In this document: one piece after another, positions 1 to 8,130 of the stretch | Position numbering within the stretch: position 1 is the stretch's first letter | Layout of the letters: each line of letters opens with the position of its first letter | Origin: Agathobacter rectalis ATCC 33656 | Lineage (GTDB): Bacteria; Bacillota; Clostridia; Lachnospirales; Lachnospiraceae | Reading direction: 5' to 3' | NCBI RefSeq assembly: GCF_000020605.1 | Contig: NC_012781.1 | Span: 2,233,501-2,297,500, forward strand | Length of the DNA stretch: 64,000 bases | Notes under the pieces: model-generated | Databases searched by the model: none | Told to the model about the DNA's origin: nothing | Seen by the model: only the letters and a program-made list of their open reading frames with translations | Made by a program: the position numbers and the translations under genes

Positions 1-520
1 TTGAAATCCTATTAGACTTTTGTGGAACAGGAGGCAAATTATCTATTCCATCATTTAACCCATCCACCTTAATTCCTTTTTTATAAAAGAATACAAATAA
101 TAATGTCACAAATGCAAATCCTGTCAATATACCGCCAAAAATCCCACCGATGGTTCTATAGATAGCTATATACCAGATTGTATGCGATGTTAATGCTGCC
201 ATAATTTGAGCAAATAACATTCCTCCACTGATGCACACTGCCACAATTTTCAATACATACACATATAAACTGTAATACGGCTGTCCAATCAAACAATCCT
301 GTGTTTCACCTTTATATTTCGAAGCTAACTCATTCGGGGTTCCCAGTTCCGTTAGAACAACTTTGATATCACGCTCCGTTGGAGTAACATCCTCACATCG
401 TTCCTCCAACATATCTTGTATGATCGTCTCTAATTCCGCTGCCACGTCTTTTTTCATGGCGGATTTCATATGTTTTGTAACTGCATAAATGTATCTGTCG
501 ATCAAATCATTTTTTACCAT
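1..520 (-). CDS. HAAS-domain membrane protein (partial, runs off left edge)
   Basis: I translated this directly: 173 codons from the ATG at 520, with the C-terminus outside the window. The first ~70 residues are helical and charged (IDRYIYAVTKHM, AELETIIQDMLEERC, VLTELGTPNELASKY). This is the pattern of the HAAS/DUF1700 domain, which in Firmicutes is typically encoded next to a PadR regulator. At least two hydrophobic segments follow, so it is an integral membrane protein. The start abuts the PadR stop codon (TAA then ATG), with GGAGGAA from the end of padR as ribosome site, so the two are translationally coupled. The likely role is a PadR-controlled membrane sensor; the molecular function is unknown. 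Confidence 0.75.
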   Translation of the reverse strand, partial: MVKNDLIDRYIYAVTKHMKSAMKKDVAAELETIIQDMLEERCEDVTPTERDIKVVLTELGTPNELASKYKGETQDCLIGQPYYSLYVYVLKIVAVCISGGMLFAQIMAALTSHTIWYIAIYRTIGGIFGGILTGFAFVTLLFVFFYKKGIKVDGLNDGIDNLPPVPQKSNRIS

Positions 521-856
521 TTATTCTTCCTCCATTAAAACATTGATTGACTGTGAAAATTTTTTCCAGTGTTCTTTAATTTTTTTATAAACCAGCTTCC
601 CATCTTCTGTGATAATATAATATTTTCTTGGCTTCGTTGCCTCAGTTTCCCATTCACTTTTTAGCAGACCTTGACTCTCTAGTCTTCTCAACAGAGGATA
701 TAATGTATTGCCTTCTATTGAAATACCTTTTCCTTCTAATTCCTTTACCAATGAATATCCATACATTGGTTTATTTAGTTGTGCTAACACTACCATGATG
801 AGTGTGCCCCGTCTGAATTCTAAAATTAATCCTGAAACAATTTCATCACAATTCAT
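521..856 (-). CDS. PadR-family transcriptional regulator
   Basis: 111 residues, normal for a minimal PadR protein: an N-terminal winged helix (GTLIMVVLAQLNKPMYGYSL, then GNTLYPLLRRLESQGLL) and a beta wing (PRKYYIITEDGK), followed by a C-terminal helix for dimerisation. PadR proteins usually repress their own operon and are released by small ligands or membrane stress. Here the gene heads an operon with the HAAS-domain protein. Its upstream region carries a consensus promoter with palindromes inside and next to it (see 913-968), which fits autorepression. The ligand cannot be told from sequence. The start is supported by a GGGAGGAGATTGG leader just before the ATG. Confidence 0.9.
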   Translation of the reverse strand: MNCDEIVSGLILEFRRGTLIMVVLAQLNKPMYGYSLVKELEGKGISIEGNTLYPLLRRLESQGLLKSEWETEATKPRKYYIITEDGKLVYKKIKEHWKKFSQSINVLMEEE

Positions 857-912
857 CCAATCTCCTCCCTAGTATCCTTTATTTAAATTCACTGTGTTTA
901 TTGCACTGTATT

Positions 913-968
913 GTGTGTCGCACACTATGTGTTTAACATAGTATACTGTGTATCACACATCATGTCAA
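913..968 (-). promoter_or_regulatory. padR promoter with two palindromic operators
   Basis: On the minus strand TTGACA (968-963), a 17-nt spacer and TATACT (945-940) form a near-consensus sigma-A promoter. The spacer contains the perfect palindrome TGTGT-GAT-ACACA (947-959). A second palindrome, GTGTG-CGA-CACAC (913-925), lies just downstream, and ACTATG-N7-CATAGT (924-942) lies between them. Two similar sites over and after the promoter suggest PadR autorepression. The promoter is seen in the sequence; the operator role is inferred. Confidence 0.7.
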
Positions 969-1142
969 CAAGTTTATCCTTTGCATTTTAAGTTTTGCAT
1001 ATTATGCCCTATATTATAGGGTGTCATCACAATTCATGTCCTCCTTACATTTAATACAATAACGCTGAAAAAATGTGATGTCAGTGATGGGAATAGCCAA
1101 GGATTTTGATATGGGATTAGCGATAGTGTAGATAATACAAAA

Positions 1143-1169
1143 AGGACAGTGTCCTCTCAACACTGTCCT
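1143..1169 (-). terminator. Rho-independent terminator after the toxin remnant
   Basis: A perfect 10-bp stem (AGGACAGTGT / ACACTGTCCT) with a 7-nt loop, followed on the minus strand by TTTTTGT. It begins a few bases after the stop codon of the RelE/ParE-like remnant and probably terminated the old toxin-antitoxin operon. Confidence 0.7.
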
Positions 1170-1176
1170 CCCTAAT

Positions 1177-1337
1177 TTACATGATTGAATTTTCATAATC
1201 TTGTAATTCGTGATATATACCTTCTATGATGACCCTATTTCCAGCCACTCTATAAACCAATAAATATCTATGCTTTGCAAAACTTATTTATCATATTGCT
1301 TTTCTGCCAACTCTGAAAGTTCTACATTAAACTGCAT
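1177..1337 (-). pseudogene. Degraded RelE/ParE-family toxin gene
   Basis: Two pieces of one toxin can be read on the minus strand. From the ATG at 1337, 17 codons give MQFNVELSELAEKQYDK and then a stop. From 1281, in another frame, 34 codons including RYLLVYRVAGNRVIIEGIYH and ending LQDYENSIM give the typical C-terminal beta-strand core of RelE/ParE toxins. The family is normally about 90-100 residues, so roughly 35-40 central residues are missing and the frame is broken. The start overlaps the end of the upstream antitoxin-like sequence, as in intact type II modules. The product would not be functional. Confidence 0.7.
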
Positions 1338-1530
1338 ACTTCTCCCTCATGCTCTTTGAAACTGATCTTGCTGACTTCGTTGCTCCAATGTCACTTTTTC
1401 TGATTGATGCGGAAAGTTCTTCTACTAGCTCGTTCTCACTTAATCTTTTCATTCCATTCTCTTCATCTGAAATTCCAACTGTTTTGTCATATCCATCTGC
1501 CCACAAATCAAATCCTTTATTATCTAACAA
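1327..1530 (-). pseudogene. Chimeric remnant: methyltransferase N-terminus joined to antitoxin C-terminus
   Basis: A 67-codon frame starting at a TTG preceded by AGGAGAAG. The first ~25 residues (FDLWADGYDKTVGISDEEN) match the usual N-terminus of small SAM-dependent methyltransferases. The rest (MKRLSENELVEELSASIRKS to SMREKYAV) resembles the C-terminal half of antitoxins paired with RelE/ParE toxins, and overlaps the start of the toxin remnant. The most economical reading is a deletion that fused two genes. Expression is possible because a ribosome site is present, but neither parent domain is complete. The assignments rest on remembered family patterns. Confidence 0.5.
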
Positions 1531-1602
1531 ATACTTCTTCTCCTTTTAATTAATCCAATATTTAGGAATTTACACTTCTAATTCATCAAACTTCTCATTT
1601 TC

Positions 1603-3333
1603 TTATTTCACCAGCATCTCATATGTAACCCCATACTTCTGCGCAATCTCGCTTGCATAAGATTTCCCTTCCGGAGGCGCCACTTCAATCTGATAGGAGC
1701 GCTCTGTCCCCTTCATGTGCACGATCATGGAAAACGCTTTTCCATCTGTGTGCTCTGCCTTCTGCTGTTCTTCATTCATTTCCTCCACATCAAATGCCAG
1801 CTTATGCATATGTGTATTATAAATGGTCCTCATTCCCTTATGTAAAATTGCCCTGACACTGTCCTTGGCAATGTAGTATCCTTCTTCAAACGAAGTGGTA
1901 GAAAATGATTCATTCATCAAAAGCAGACTCCTGCTGTCAGCCTCCTCATAGATTGCCTTAAAACGCTTACATTCTTCCCCAAGCCTTCCTAAATCCAATG
2001 TCTTGTCCTCATCTGCCGGGAAATGGGTGTAAATACCTGTAACAGGGGAAAATGTAAATGCTTTTCCCGGAATATATATGCCACCCTGCGCCAACACAAA
2101 CAACTGCCCAACAGCCTGTGTAATTGTCGTCTTTCCACCTCGGTTGGCACCTGTTAAGATATACACTCTCCTATTCCGGTCGAAATCCATATCATTCGGT
2201 ACAATATTCCCGGACTCCTCTGTCTCAAAAACAGCAAGTTTTAAATTGTAAATTCCACGTGCCTGCATCATATACGGATCAGATTCATTTTCTCCCGCTT
2301 TATATACAGAAGCTTTAGCAAAGGTAAAGCCCTGTTCCTGCAATTTTTGGATGTACTCCGCCCATTTGATATAGTAGAGCAGCTCCGGAATCAAATCTGT
2401 CATGTCGGTAATGGTAATAGAAACATATTTGTTCAGTACTTCTCTGACTCTTTTCACCATATGGGAAATCATATGGTTGACGATTCGGTCTGTATAACGA
2501 GTCACATCCTTTGCCTGATCTCCCTCGGGAAGCTTCACAATGCCACCCCGGCTTTCCGACCGCATAACAGCTGTATCCATCACCTTCTGCATAGGAGTGC
2601 TAATCACCGCGTCTGCATTCACATCAAACGGCTGAAATTTGAAATTCTTTTTCCATATGGTATCCTCATTGATCCGATCCTTTGACGCAATATGGTCATA
2701 AAAATTGCCTAGGATTCCGGACTTGGTAAAATATTTGCTGTTTACAGATATCAGACCGATTCCGTCCGCTTCAAAGCGGTCATTCAAGTTAATACCTACC
2801 GTAATGCTCTTAAGCTGTGAAGTGTCCATTTTCAGTTCTGAGATATCTTTTTTCAGTTCCGCAAATCCGTTGTCCGCATAGATTTTCTCCACATAAGCTT
2901 TTAAACCCAGAAAACCTGCGGAATGAATGTCCGAAGCTGCCAGACATGTATGAAGCGCATCCACACACTTGATATAATCATTAAGCTCGTCCAGCCGATG
3001 CAACAGATCCCAAACGCAGGCACTCTCATCATATTCCCGGTTAAAGCTACCGTACTCCCTCAGAAAGCTGATGCGCTCGAGTATTTCCATAAGGTCATCA
3101 CGCATTTTTTTCTGTTGAAGGACATCCTCGAAAATATCGCAGCGGTACTGTGTCACCGCCGGATCTGCATACAAACGCGCCATCACGTTTTGGATGTAGT
3201 TCTGCTCCCGCTCCTTTGCTGACAGCTTTTTGCAGATTTGATCCATCCCCAGATCATGCATAGTCACATCACTCAAGGTCCGGTATTGTGCATTTGTATC
3301 CGGGTATAATAAACTGTATTTTTTCTGGCTCAT
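1603..3333 (-). CDS. MutS-related ATPase (lacks mismatch-recognition domain)
   Basis: 576 residues from the ATG at 3333, which follows AGGAGAGGACAAGCTT. A longer frame reaching 3489 runs through a structured leader and is unlikely to be translated. The N-terminal ~350 residues are helical like the MutS core/lever region. The C-terminal part is a MutS-type ATPase with Walker A TGANRGGKTT, a signature-like segment and Walker B region LLLMNESFSTTS. The canonical MutS Walker B has Asp-Glu at the position where this protein has Asn-Glu. No N-terminal mismatch-binding or connector domain is present, and MutS1 is usually over 800 residues. It is therefore a MutS-like paralogue and not the mismatch-repair MutS. 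Its substrate is unknown, perhaps branched DNA. It is transcribed downstream of tRNA-Leu but separated by a strong terminator. Confidence 0.8.
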   Translation of the reverse strand: MSQKKYSLLYPDTNAQYRTLSDVTMHDLGMDQICKKLSAKEREQNYIQNVMARLYADPAVTQYRCDIFEDVLQQKKMRDDLMEILERISFLREYGSFNREYDESACVWDLLHRLDELNDYIKCVDALHTCLAASDIHSAGFLGLKAYVEKIYADNGFAELKKDISELKMDTSQLKSITVGINLNDRFEADGIGLISVNSKYFTKSGILGNFYDHIASKDRINEDTIWKKNFKFQPFDVNADAVISTPMQKVMDTAVMRSESRGGIVKLPEGDQAKDVTRYTDRIVNHMISHMVKRVREVLNKYVSITITDMTDLIPELLYYIKWAEYIQKLQEQGFTFAKASVYKAGENESDPYMMQARGIYNLKLAVFETEESGNIVPNDMDFDRNRRVYILTGANRGGKTTITQAVGQLFVLAQGGIYIPGKAFTFSPVTGIYTHFPADEDKTLDLGRLGEECKRFKAIYEEADSRSLLLMNESFSTTSFEEGYYIAKDSVRAILHKGMRTIYNTHMHKLAFDVEEMNEEQQKAEHTDGKAFSMIVHMKGTERSYQIEVAPPEGKSYASEIAQKYGVTYEMLVK

Positions 3334-3409
3334 AAGCTTGTCCTCTCCTTCTGATCTAATATGCAATTTTGAACGAAATCCGTATAATTTAGCTACCACA
3401 ACCGAAGCC

Positions 3410-3511
3410 ATGCGGAAGATGGGGCGCAAGACATCCGGGGGGATGTCTGCTCTGCGCCGACCGAAGCGGAGCGGAGACCTTGGATCCATGGGGACAAGGT
3501 CCGCTTCCGCT
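3410..3511 (-). other. GC-rich structured leader with duplicated tRNA 3' end
   Basis: This stretch is much richer in GC than its surroundings. It holds two strong hairpins: GACATCC/GGATGTC extended by GGCGCAAG...CTCTGCGCC, and GCGGAGACCTTG/CAAGGTCCGC. At 3410-3423 the 14 bases ATGCGGAAGATGGG repeat the 3' end of the adjacent tRNA-Leu (3564-3577) in the same orientation. A duplicated tRNA 3' end is the usual footprint of integration into a tRNA gene, so this may be the residue of a small inserted element. It could instead be a structured 5' leader of the MutS-like gene. Confidence 0.45.
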
Positions 3512-3513
3512 TC

Positions 3514-3561
3514 TAAAATTAAAAAGGGCTAAGCCCTAAGGCTTAACCCTTTTTAATTTTA
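3514..3561 (-). terminator. Bidirectional terminator after tRNA-Leu
   Basis: A 22-bp inverted repeat with one mismatch (arms 3514-3535 and 3540-3561, loop CTAA), GC-rich at the tip and flanked by A/T runs on both sides. It lies immediately 3' of tRNA-Leu and would stop its transcript before the MutS-like gene. Confidence 0.9.
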
Positions 3562-3564
3562 TAA

Positions 3565-3649
3565 TGCGGAAGATGGGACTTGAACCCACACGATTGCAAT
3601 AATCACAAGATCCTTAGTCTTGCTCGTCTGCCAGTTCCGACACTTCCGC
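3565..3649 (-). tRNA. tRNA-Leu (anticodon AAG)
   Basis: On the minus strand the acceptor arms GCGGAAG/CTTCCGC pair perfectly with discriminator A. The anticodon stem CAAGA/TCTTG encloses the loop CTAAGGA, giving anticodon AAG (codon CUU). A long variable arm is present and the T arm contains GGTTCAAGTCC. The 85-nt length is normal for the class II tRNA-Leu. CCA is not encoded. The first anticodon base is A, which would need deamination to inosine for wobble reading; outside tRNA-Arg(ACG) this is uncommon in bacteria, though known in some Firmicutes. Confidence 0.93.
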
Positions 3650-3690
3650 ATATATTTGATTTTCTGTCGCTTGTCTCACGCGACTTTGAT

Positions 3691-3719
3691 ATAATATCAA
3701 ATCAAACCAAATATGTCAA
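3691..3719 (-). promoter_or_regulatory. Promoter of tRNA-Leu
   Basis: Minus strand TTGACA (3719-3714), 17-nt spacer, TATTAT (3696-3691), ending about 40 nt before the tRNA 5' end. Confidence 0.8.
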
Positions 3720-3768
3720 CACTTAATTTCTATTTTTACATATATTTTTCTTTTATTATGCATTTAAG

Positions 3769-3981
3769 CTAGTCCAGCCCCGCCTTTATCCGGTTCTGTA
3801 TATTGACCAGACACTGTAGGAGAACAGGATTGAACTGTCCGCACTCTCCATCCAGAATCATCTGCATTGCCTTTTCATGTGAAAACGCTCTCTTGTACAC
3901 ACGATCGCTTGTCAGGGCATCATATACATCAGCTACAGATACCACCTGTGCCGAGATTGGTATATCCAAAATGAATAGCAT
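3769..3981 (-). pseudogene. HD-GYP domain remnant
   Basis: A 70-codon frame whose body (ISAQVVSVADVYDALTSDRV, then YKRAFSHEKAMQMILDGECG) is the C-terminal third of an HD-GYP phosphodiesterase. The catalytic HD and GYP motifs, which lie upstream of this segment, are absent. The ATG has no convincing ribosome site. A plausible start 28 nt further upstream (AAAGAGGTTGTAAC then ATG) is in another frame. It sits directly downstream of an intact GGDEF-EAL gene, so a second c-di-GMP phosphodiesterase was probably once here. Unlikely to be active. Confidence 0.7.
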
Positions 3982-4024
3982 GGGCTTTTTCTATATCTTC
4001 TTCGTGCATGTTACAACCTCTTTA

Positions 4025-6607
4025 TCAGATATATTTCTCCTCAAAGCTTTCTATGCACATTGGCTTATCGAAGAAATACCCTTGTATGTAATATATTCCC
4101 ATCTTCTTAATTATAGCATATTGCCTGTCAGTCTCAACTCCCTCCACGCAGACATGTACTCCTATTGTGTTGGCAAGCTCTGTAACCATCTTGACAAATG
4201 CATCAGAAAAATCATCCTCCCCAAGATGCTCAATGAAGCATTTATCTATTTTAATGATATCAAGAGGCATCTCCCTGATATGGTTGAGTGATGAATATCC
4301 TGTACCAAAATCATCCAGTGCAACCTTAACACCAAGCGCCTTTATCTCACTGAGTATCCGCTTCATGCGCACCATGTCATTGATTGCCAGACTCTCTGTC
4401 ACCTCAAGACACAGATTTCCCGGTTCTATGCCCACCTCGTCAATTATGCCTTTGATTTTCTTGACTATGTCATTCTGCAGCAGCTGCACCACAGACAGAT
4501 TTACGTTGACCTTGTAGTCAGGATGTCCCATGTCATTCCAGTACCTGCAGTGCTTCGCTGCCTCTCTTAATACATGCTCCCCGATTGGGTTTATAAGCCC
4601 AAGATACTCAGCAAGCGGTATAAAGTCAACCGGATTTATAAAGCCCATGGTTGCTGAATTCCATCTGACAAGAGCCTCTGCACCTGCACAGACATCCTCC
4701 CCCTTCACGTTTATAATCGGCTGAAAATACACGGTGAACTCATCGCACTCATTCATCGTGGCTTTTCTCATGTGCTTTTCCAGGTCAAGACGCTTTGTGC
4801 TTGTGCCATCAATACCCTCGTTGTAGAACTCTATACGGTTTTTTCCTTCTTTCTTAGCATTGAAAAGAGCTATATCAGCTCTTCTTATGACATCCTCCAC
4901 AGTTCTTGCATCTGTCGGGAAAAATGCCACTCCGGCACTTATTGTACAGTAATAGTCCTCTCCCTTCAAGAACCACGGTCTGACAAATATCTGCTGTATA
5001 TCATTAATGATACTCTCCAGCCTGTCAACAGAGCTGCCTGTCACTATGACGATAAACTCATCGCCACCCATCCTGTAGCAGTGGTTCTCAATTCCCTTCA
5101 CCTGTGTCAGGCTATGCGATATAGCTTTTAAAAGCACATCTCCGTACTGATGGCCAAGCCCGTCATTTATATGCTTGAAATCATCCAGATCTATATAAAT
5201 CATCGCACCTCTGGTGTCGTTTTTCACTGAATCATCTATAAACTTAGCCAGATCCTGCTCACATCTCATCCTGTTATATAGCCCTGTCAGGAAATCATTA
5301 TTGGCCTGGTTCTCAATGCGCTGCTGATAACGCTTCTTCTGTGTGATATCATACATTGTAACAAGCTGCACCTTGCGGCCATCCACCCACGCTATGCCTG
5401 TGCGATGAATATCAAACCACTTGTCCTCCTCCGTCACGTAGACCTCTGTAAAGCTCCGGCTCTCTGCAGTATGGGAAAAAATATATTTTTCCAGCTTGTT
5501 CTGTTCGATAATATTTGAAAGCAGCTGCTTACAGTAATTATTCATGTAAAGTATCTCTGACTTAGACATATCAGCCACGTATATACCGCAGCCGGAGTTT
5601 TCCAGTATCGCTTCGAGCGAAGCATAGGAGCCTGCAAGCGAGTTGGTTGTTATCTTTTTTGTGAGAATACTTTGAATGACGCGCTTCGTATCATTTAAAA
5701 ACTTCACATCATATTTTTCCCAGCTTCTGTCATCCTTCTCATCAAAAAAGCACACATACATCTGAGTCCTGTTATCTATATTTACAGGCTGGAATATAGC
5801 TGCCCTCATAGCCTGCTTCTCCATGAAAAGGCGGAATTTCTCCGGCATCACAGAGTCTGATGATATAATGTAAGGCTTTCCTGTGAAAAAAGGTACCTCG
5901 GTAATTGATATTGTATCAAACGGCTTTCTGCCATAGCTTACAATCACATCCAAATGCATGCCGTCCACGTTTTTGCGGATGATAAAAGCACCGGTAAGCT
6001 TTATGGTAGTAACTGCACTCTCCAGTGCTTTTTGAGCCATATCAGTAAAGCTTCCATCCATCTCAAGCAGTTTTATAACAGAATTGATAGCCTCAAGCAT
6101 ATGAAACTGTTTCTTGATTTCCTCATCTGACTTCCTGATAAGCGAAAGTGCCTCATTCGCAGCATCCTCATCTCTCTTTGTGATCAAAAGCTGTCTGGTC
6201 ATAGTTTCCAGGAACTCAATTGTTCTGTTAAGACGCGCTTCACTGGTAATAATTATGCCATCAGGAAGCAGGTTTCTCTCATCATTAGACATCTGCTCAT
6301 CAATTACCGCAGCTATAATCCAATATATATCGTGGGTATTGTCCACTCTTACAATCAGACCATACAGCCTGATATAGTCCTTATCCAGAGGTTCATCTAT
6401 GAGATTCTCAACCCTGCAGTCCGACAGTCTCAAAATAAGTTTTTCGTATTTCTCCTCACCAATAAATGTAAGCATACTCTTCCATTTATCGTTACATTGA
6501 CCCACCTCTGTCATGACTCCATCCTTTTTTGTCAGACACGACAAATATATTCCGTTGACCATACAGAAATAATCCTGTATTTTTTTTAAAAGCTTGGAAT
6601 CTGACAT
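4025..6607 (-). CDS. GAF-PAS-GGDEF-EAL c-di-GMP signalling protein
   Basis: 860 residues after a GGAGGAAA ribosome site. The N-terminal ~170 residues are an unassigned sensor, residues ~175-310 look GAF-like, and ~325-435 form a PAS domain. A GGDEF domain at ~440-600 has the intact active-site motif RMGGDEF. An EAL domain at ~610-860 has EALVRW, NVNLSVVQL, VTESLAI, LDDFGTGYSSL, IKIDKCFI and EGVETD. All key metal and catalytic residues of both domains are visible, so synthesis and hydrolysis of cyclic di-GMP are both possible. No transmembrane segment is apparent, so the sensor is cytosolic. It appears to be the last intact gene of an operon with the methyltransferase and amidase upstream; the HD-GYP remnant follows. 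Confidence 0.92.
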   Translation of the reverse strand: MSDSKLLKKIQDYFCMVNGIYLSCLTKKDGVMTEVGQCNDKWKSMLTFIGEEKYEKLILRLSDCRVENLIDEPLDKDYIRLYGLIVRVDNTHDIYWIIAAVIDEQMSNDERNLLPDGIIITSEARLNRTIEFLETMTRQLLITKRDEDAANEALSLIRKSDEEIKKQFHMLEAINSVIKLLEMDGSFTDMAQKALESAVTTIKLTGAFIIRKNVDGMHLDVIVSYGRKPFDTISITEVPFFTGKPYIISSDSVMPEKFRLFMEKQAMRAAIFQPVNIDNRTQMYVCFFDEKDDRSWEKYDVKFLNDTKRVIQSILTKKITTNSLAGSYASLEAILENSGCGIYVADMSKSEILYMNNYCKQLLSNIIEQNKLEKYIFSHTAESRSFTEVYVTEEDKWFDIHRTGIAWVDGRKVQLVTMYDITQKKRYQQRIENQANNDFLTGLYNRMRCEQDLAKFIDDSVKNDTRGAMIYIDLDDFKHINDGLGHQYGDVLLKAISHSLTQVKGIENHCYRMGGDEFIVIVTGSSVDRLESIINDIQQIFVRPWFLKGEDYYCTISAGVAFFPTDARTVEDVIRRADIALFNAKKEGKNRIEFYNEGIDGTSTKRLDLEKHMRKATMNECDEFTVYFQPIINVKGEDVCAGAEALVRWNSATMGFINPVDFIPLAEYLGLINPIGEHVLREAAKHCRYWNDMGHPDYKVNVNLSVVQLLQNDIVKKIKGIIDEVGIEPGNLCLEVTESLAINDMVRMKRILSEIKALGVKVALDDFGTGYSSLNHIREMPLDIIKIDKCFIEHLGEDDFSDAFVKMVTELANTIGVHVCVEGVETDRQYAIIKKMGIYYIQGYFFDKPMCIESFEEKYI

Positions 6608-6633
6608 ATTTTCCTCCTAAAAACTCACACAAA

Positions 6634-8097
6634 TCAATCCTCATATCTGATAACAAACAAATAAAAGTCATTCTTATCGAGAATACATGTCTCCTGAAGC
6701 AGACGGTATTCGACACGCAGCCTGATTTGTTTCTTCACAAACCCAATCTCATTTGAATACATGACTATGATTCCGCCGGATACCAGATGCTCTGCGGCCT
6801 TGTCGAAAAACCTCTCGTAAAAAAGCTCCATCTCCGCCTTGGTCTGTCGGTTACGAACCGGCATATCCGTAATCAGCTCATCAAATTTGTAGTCATGTCT
6901 GAAATCAAAGAAATCCCTGTGTATAAAATTAATTCTTGTTTTGGCAAACTCAGCATTCTCTCTGCCCATAGTGATTGCATCTCCATAGGTATCTGTAGCA
7001 TATATCTCGCGTGCCGGGACTAAATGTGCGCGCTCTATAAGCAGTGTACCAACTCCGCAGAACGGATCCATGATTTGTGCTGTTTCCTTAAGATACGGCT
7101 TTGCAAGTGAAACAATAAGTGCCGCTTGTGACGGATGCATCGACGTAGGAAGCACATTCTTTCTGTATGCAAATCTATTATCCTGTATAGAACATAATCT
7201 CATGCAGACAAAATAATTGTCATTTTTTGTCGGTATTAGCTTAATCACCACGTCGTAATCATTTGGTGAATTGATCATCCTGCCCGCAAAATGCATATCG
7301 ATAGCTTTCGCAAGCCTGCTCTGGTACGCCGCATCTGCCGTGCTCTCAATACGATAGTAAAACGGACCACCCTCTCGGTGCATGCGTCTTAATATATCAT
7401 ACATATCTGACTCTGCAAGAAGTCCGGCTGCTTCCTGTGCATCCTTTGGCAGAAGCGATGCTGCATGTATGGTAAAGTACATTTTTCTGAATGTGCGCAC
7501 CTGCATGATAAGAGGTATATTGTCAGTCTTTACAAGCACTCCAAGCGGATGCAGCTTTGTATCCTTAACCGGTATCTGACGTCGTACCACCTCTCTGTGA
7601 AGGCGGTTTGTCATCAGAAGCAGCTCAGCCTTTACTCCCTCGAGCACAGGTGTATGGTGCTTTATCCCATTATATTTAATCAGGATTTTATTTATCTCGT
7701 TTAATTCTTCCTCAATATGCTTCCTATTTTCAGCTGTGACCGTCATATGCTCAAGCTCTTTTGCACGTTCCATAAGCTGTGGCAAGAGCTCTTTGCAGTC
7801 CAGCTGTGACAGCGCCGCCAAATATGAGCCCTTTACAAAGCGCATCTGTTCAGCCTCGTATGCTTTAAAAACCTCATCAGAAAGCTGTGACATATGAAGA
7901 TCTCCTATCAGAAGCGCTGCGTTCTTTCTGGTTTTTGCATCTTCTGCTCCCATAAACGACACAAGCAGCTCATCTTCTCCTGCAAGCAGCTTTAGAGCCT
8001 CTGCTAATGCATTTTCATCTTTAATCTCCTGTCTGAGGCTGCTCAGATTCTGACGTACATTCTCTTTTTTTAACAGATTTCCGATAATTTCCTTCAT
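6634..8097 (-). CDS. HEAT-repeat/Rossmann SAM-dependent methyltransferase
   Basis: 487 residues. The N-terminal ~150 residues are helical with HEAT-like repeats (RKNAALLIGDL, FVKGSYLAALSQL). The middle has features of a THUMP-like RNA-binding region, and residues ~330-487 form a Rossmann methyltransferase. Motif I is IMDPFCGVGTLLIERA. The motif IV position reads ITDMPVRNR, not the D/N-PP-Y/F of amino-methylating enzymes. The arrangement recalls the UPF0020/Trm14-type RNA methylases, but the altered motif IV leaves substrate and atom specificity open. It lies between the amidase and the c-di-GMP gene, on one strand with gaps of about 30 nt. Confidence 0.8.
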   Translation of the reverse strand: MKEIIGNLLKKENVRQNLSSLRQEIKDENALAEALKLLAGEDELLVSFMGAEDAKTRKNAALLIGDLHMSQLSDEVFKAYEAEQMRFVKGSYLAALSQLDCKELLPQLMERAKELEHMTVTAENRKHIEEELNEINKILIKYNGIKHHTPVLEGVKAELLLMTNRLHREVVRRQIPVKDTKLHPLGVLVKTDNIPLIMQVRTFRKMYFTIHAASLLPKDAQEAAGLLAESDMYDILRRMHREGGPFYYRIESTADAAYQSRLAKAIDMHFAGRMINSPNDYDVVIKLIPTKNDNYFVCMRLCSIQDNRFAYRKNVLPTSMHPSQAALIVSLAKPYLKETAQIMDPFCGVGTLLIERAHLVPAREIYATDTYGDAITMGRENAEFAKTRINFIHRDFFDFRHDYKFDELITDMPVRNRQTKAEMELFYERFFDKAAEHLVSGGIIVMYSNEIGFVKKQIRLRVEYRLLQETCILDKNDFYLFVIRYED

Positions 8098-8130
8098 TTT
8101 TTAAATCATCCTTTAATTTATTGTATATTG

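Noticed and set aside
1014..1196. 60-codon frame with CPFC and CIKC pairs
   Set aside because: It starts at the end of the toxin remnant, runs through the terminator hairpin, and has no ribosome site; the cysteine pairs look accidental.
2347..2685. Long plus-strand frames opposite the MutS-like gene and similar shadows opposite other genes
   Set aside because: They follow codon-position bias of the real opposite-strand genes and lack ribosome sites or recognisable domains.
3334..3489. N-terminal extension of the MutS-like protein
   Set aside because: The extension is encoded by a hairpin-rich leader, while AGGAGAGGACAAG directly precedes the internal ATG at 3333.
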